Assembly: GCA_035711465.1 (NCBI GenBank)
Contig: DASTCC010000377.1
Coordinates: forward strand, 1 to 10,519
Source: DASTCC01 sp035711465
Lineage (GTDB): Bacteria > Acidobacteriota > Vicinamibacteria > Vicinamibacterales > SCN-69-37
Reading direction: 5' to 3'
DNA length: 10,519 nucleotides
Of this stretch, positions 7,131-10,519 are shown piece by piece (positions within the stretch are counted from its first letter, which is position 1; the number at the start of each line of letters is the position of its first letter). The position numbers and the translations under genes are program-made. The notes beneath the pieces are model-generated. The model saw only the letters and a program-made list of their open reading frames with translations. It was not told the DNA's origin and did no database searches.

Positions 7131-7161
7131 TGCGCCAGATCTTGACGATGATCGTCGGAGC

Positions 7162-7461
7162 GTGTCCACCGAAGGCCAAATCCAGGAACGCGTCCTCACC
7201 GAGAAGAAGGAGCCCACGCTCTACAAGGTCGTGCTCCTCAACGACGACTACACGACGATGGAGTTCGTCATCCAGGTGCTGGAGGCGATCTTCCAGAAGT
7301 CGCCGTCGGAGGCCTACCAGATCATGATGCACGTCCACGTCAACGGGCGCGGCATCGCCGGCGTCTATCCCTGGGAGCTCGCCGAGACCAAGGCCGAGCA
7401 GGTGATCTCGACGGCCCGGGAGGCGGGGTATCCGCTGAAGGCGGTCACCGAGGAGGCTTGA
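7162..7461 (+). CDS. clpS: ClpS, adaptor of the ClpA(P) protease for N-degron substrates
   Basis: A 99-residue protein that matches ClpS over nearly its whole length. ClpS binds the N-terminal domain of ClpA in the cytoplasm and hands over proteins with destabilising N-terminal residues (N-end rule). The visible binding pocket is complete: LLNDDYTTMEFV with Asn27, Asp28 and gate residue Met33, and the His in IMMHVHVNG (His59, aligned to the pocket His of E. coli). The later stretch GIAGVYPWELAETKAEQV is also typical. The GTG at 7162 is chosen because the protein then begins with a short, flexible, charged N-terminus as usual. The frame stays open to an ATG at 6997, but those extra 55 codons would run through the inverted-repeat element and look non-coding. 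The Shine-Dalgarno is poor (GGAG one base before the GTG). clpA follows, as in many bacteria. Confidence 0.9.
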   Translation: MSTEGQIQERVLTEKKEPTLYKVVLLNDDYTTMEFVIQVLEAIFQKSPSEAYQIMMHVHVNGRGIAGVYPWELAETKAEQVISTAREAGYPLKAVTEEA

Positions 7462-7558
7462 TCCAGGGCTCGCTGGCCGTCGGACCTGGAGCACCTGACG
7501 GCACCGACAACACGCCGAGCCCCTCGAATGGCGCCCTTGGTTCCGAGCGCTCAGTACG

Positions 7559-7588
7559 TTGTCATCTCCCCCGAATTCATCAAATAAT
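7559..7588 (+). promoter_or_regulatory. Candidate sigma70-type promoter for clpA-grpE
   Basis: TTGTCA at 7559-7564 (5 of 6 to the -35 consensus) and AATAAT at 7583-7588 (5 of 6 to the -10 consensus) are separated by 18 bases. The region is AT-richer than its surroundings. Transcription would begin near 7595, leaving a very short leader before the GTG at 7608. It could run clpA-grpE independently of clpS. Confidence 0.45.
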
Positions 7589-7594
7589 CGATCC

Positions 7595-7598
7595 AAGG
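7595..7598 (+). promoter_or_regulatory. Candidate ribosome binding site AAGG for clpA
   Basis: AAGG ends 9 bases before the GTG at 7608 and supports that start over the in-frame TTG at 7458. If transcription starts at the promoter above, this site would sit at the very 5' end of the message and might be partly lost. Confidence 0.4.
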
Positions 7599-7607
7599 CT
7601 GGTCAAC

Positions 7608-9947
<2,340 letters not shown>

Positions 9948-9951
9948 CGAC

Positions 9952-10503
9952 GTGAGCGACCTGAAAGTCACCGATCGCCGCTGGTGGGTGCGGAACGACG
10001 ACGCCCCGGCCGCGGCCGAAGCGCCCAGGCTCAAGCCAACCTACGTCGAAGAACTCGAACAGAAGGTCGCGGCGAAGGACGAGGAAATCGCCCGCCTGCT
10101 GACGCAGTATCGATCCGCGGAAGCCGAGTTCGATCAGGCGCGCGCCCGGCTGCGCAAGGAAGTGACGAAGGACGTCGAGCGCGGCCGCCGCTCGATGCTG
10201 GTCTCGTTCCTCGAAGTCCTCGACAACCTCGACCGCGCGCTCGCCGCCGCGGCCAATGCCGACGACCCGTTCGTCCAGGGCGTCTGGCTCGTCCGCCAGC
10301 AGTTCCTGACGACGCTCGAGGGCTTCGGTGTGACTCGCATCGATCCGATTGGGCAGCCCTTCGATCCCTCACGCCACGAAGCGGTCGCGACACTGGCGGC
10401 GACCGCAACACATCCGCCCGGTACCGTCGCCGGCGTCGTCCGGCCCGGCTATCTCATCGGCGACGAAGTGCTGCGTCCGGCGGCCGTGGCGGTGTCGGAG
10501 TAG
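9952..10503 (+). CDS. grpE: GrpE, nucleotide exchange factor of DnaK
   Basis: A 183-residue GrpE-family protein. GrpE dimers open the nucleotide site of DnaK (Hsp70) to release ADP and drive the chaperone cycle in the cytoplasm. Visible: a charged N-terminal region with a distinctive DRRWWVRNDD (8-17); a long coiled-coil helix from about 30 to 80; the conserved LVSFLEVLDNLDRAL (83-97); and the C-terminal beta domain with GVTRIDPIGQPFDPSRHEAV (126-145), PPGTV (155-159) and GYLIGDEVLRPAAVAVS. The start is GTG at 9952, 4 bases after the clpA stop, without a clear Shine-Dalgarno, so coupled translation is likely. Pairing grpE with clpA rather than with dnaK or hrcA is less usual; dnaJ or dnaK may follow beyond the window (only 16 bases remain). 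It could be a second, stress-specific GrpE. Confidence 0.88.
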   Translation: MSDLKVTDRRWWVRNDDAPAAAEAPRLKPTYVEELEQKVAAKDEEIARLLTQYRSAEAEFDQARARLRKEVTKDVERGRRSMLVSFLEVLDNLDRALAAAANADDPFVQGVWLVRQQFLTTLEGFGVTRIDPIGQPFDPSRHEAVATLAATATHPPGTVAGVVRPGYLIGDEVLRPAAVAVSE

Positions 10504-10519
10504 GCCCCCCGAAGCCGCG

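Noticed and set aside
6997..7161. N-terminal extension of ClpS from the ATG at 6997
   Set aside because: It translates the inverted-repeat element, has no family similarity and would give an abnormally long N-terminus.
7537..7565. Alternative clpA promoter TTGGTT-17-TGTCAT
   Set aside because: Poorer match (3 of 6 and 4 of 6) than the overlapping TTGTCA-18-AATAAT.
7458..7607. N-terminal extension of ClpA from the TTG at 7458
   Set aside because: It overlaps the clpS stop, is unlike ClpA N-termini and contains the promoter-like sequence.

Overview
The window is GC-rich, densely coded bacterial DNA with seven protein genes, one of them cut by the left edge. The genes, the many GTG starts and the tight spacing suggest a soil-type bacterium, most likely Acidobacteriota (perhaps Vicinamibacteria). 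This placement rests on the feel of the proteins and was not tested by a search. No rRNA, tRNA, CRISPR array, transposase or phage gene is visible.

Layout. (1) 1-3489, plus strand: the C-terminal part of a sialidase-like (BNR/Asp-box) beta-propeller protein, then 7 bases later a complete UPF0182 family membrane protein. (2) 3489-3523: a convergent gap filled exactly by five 7-bp tandem units of the type GGCTCGC. (3) 3522-6938, minus strand: a three-gene operon read right to left. It encodes a metallo-beta-lactamase-fold hydrolase, a PLP-dependent group II decarboxylase-like enzyme (4-base ATGA overlap) and a secreted alpha/beta hydrolase whose ribosome binding site overlaps the preceding stop codon. 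(4) 6939-7161: a divergent intergenic region carrying an inverted-repeat element. Its ends are AT-rich heptamer arrays (AACTCAA type) in opposite orientation, and its core contains a GCGAAGC mini-hairpin. (5) 7162-10503, plus strand: clpS, clpA and grpE, a protein quality-control cluster.

How the genes work together. ClpS delivers N-degron substrates to the ClpA unfoldase, which passes them to ClpP (not in the window). GrpE is the nucleotide exchange factor of DnaK; its position 4 bases after clpA puts degradation and refolding in one transcription unit. A good sigma70-like promoter (TTGTCA, 18 bp, AATAAT) just before clpA may also let clpA-grpE be made independently of clpS. The minus-strand trio looks like a small catabolic or detoxifying operon, but its substrate cannot be read from sequence.

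The least expected structure is the heptamer DNA. Three short arrays, all with a 7-bp period and sharing the pattern RRCTCRR, sit only in intergenic gaps. They resemble the short tandemly repeated repetitive (STRR) heptamers known from cyanobacteria. No wholly new protein system is evident; the coding content is otherwise conventional.
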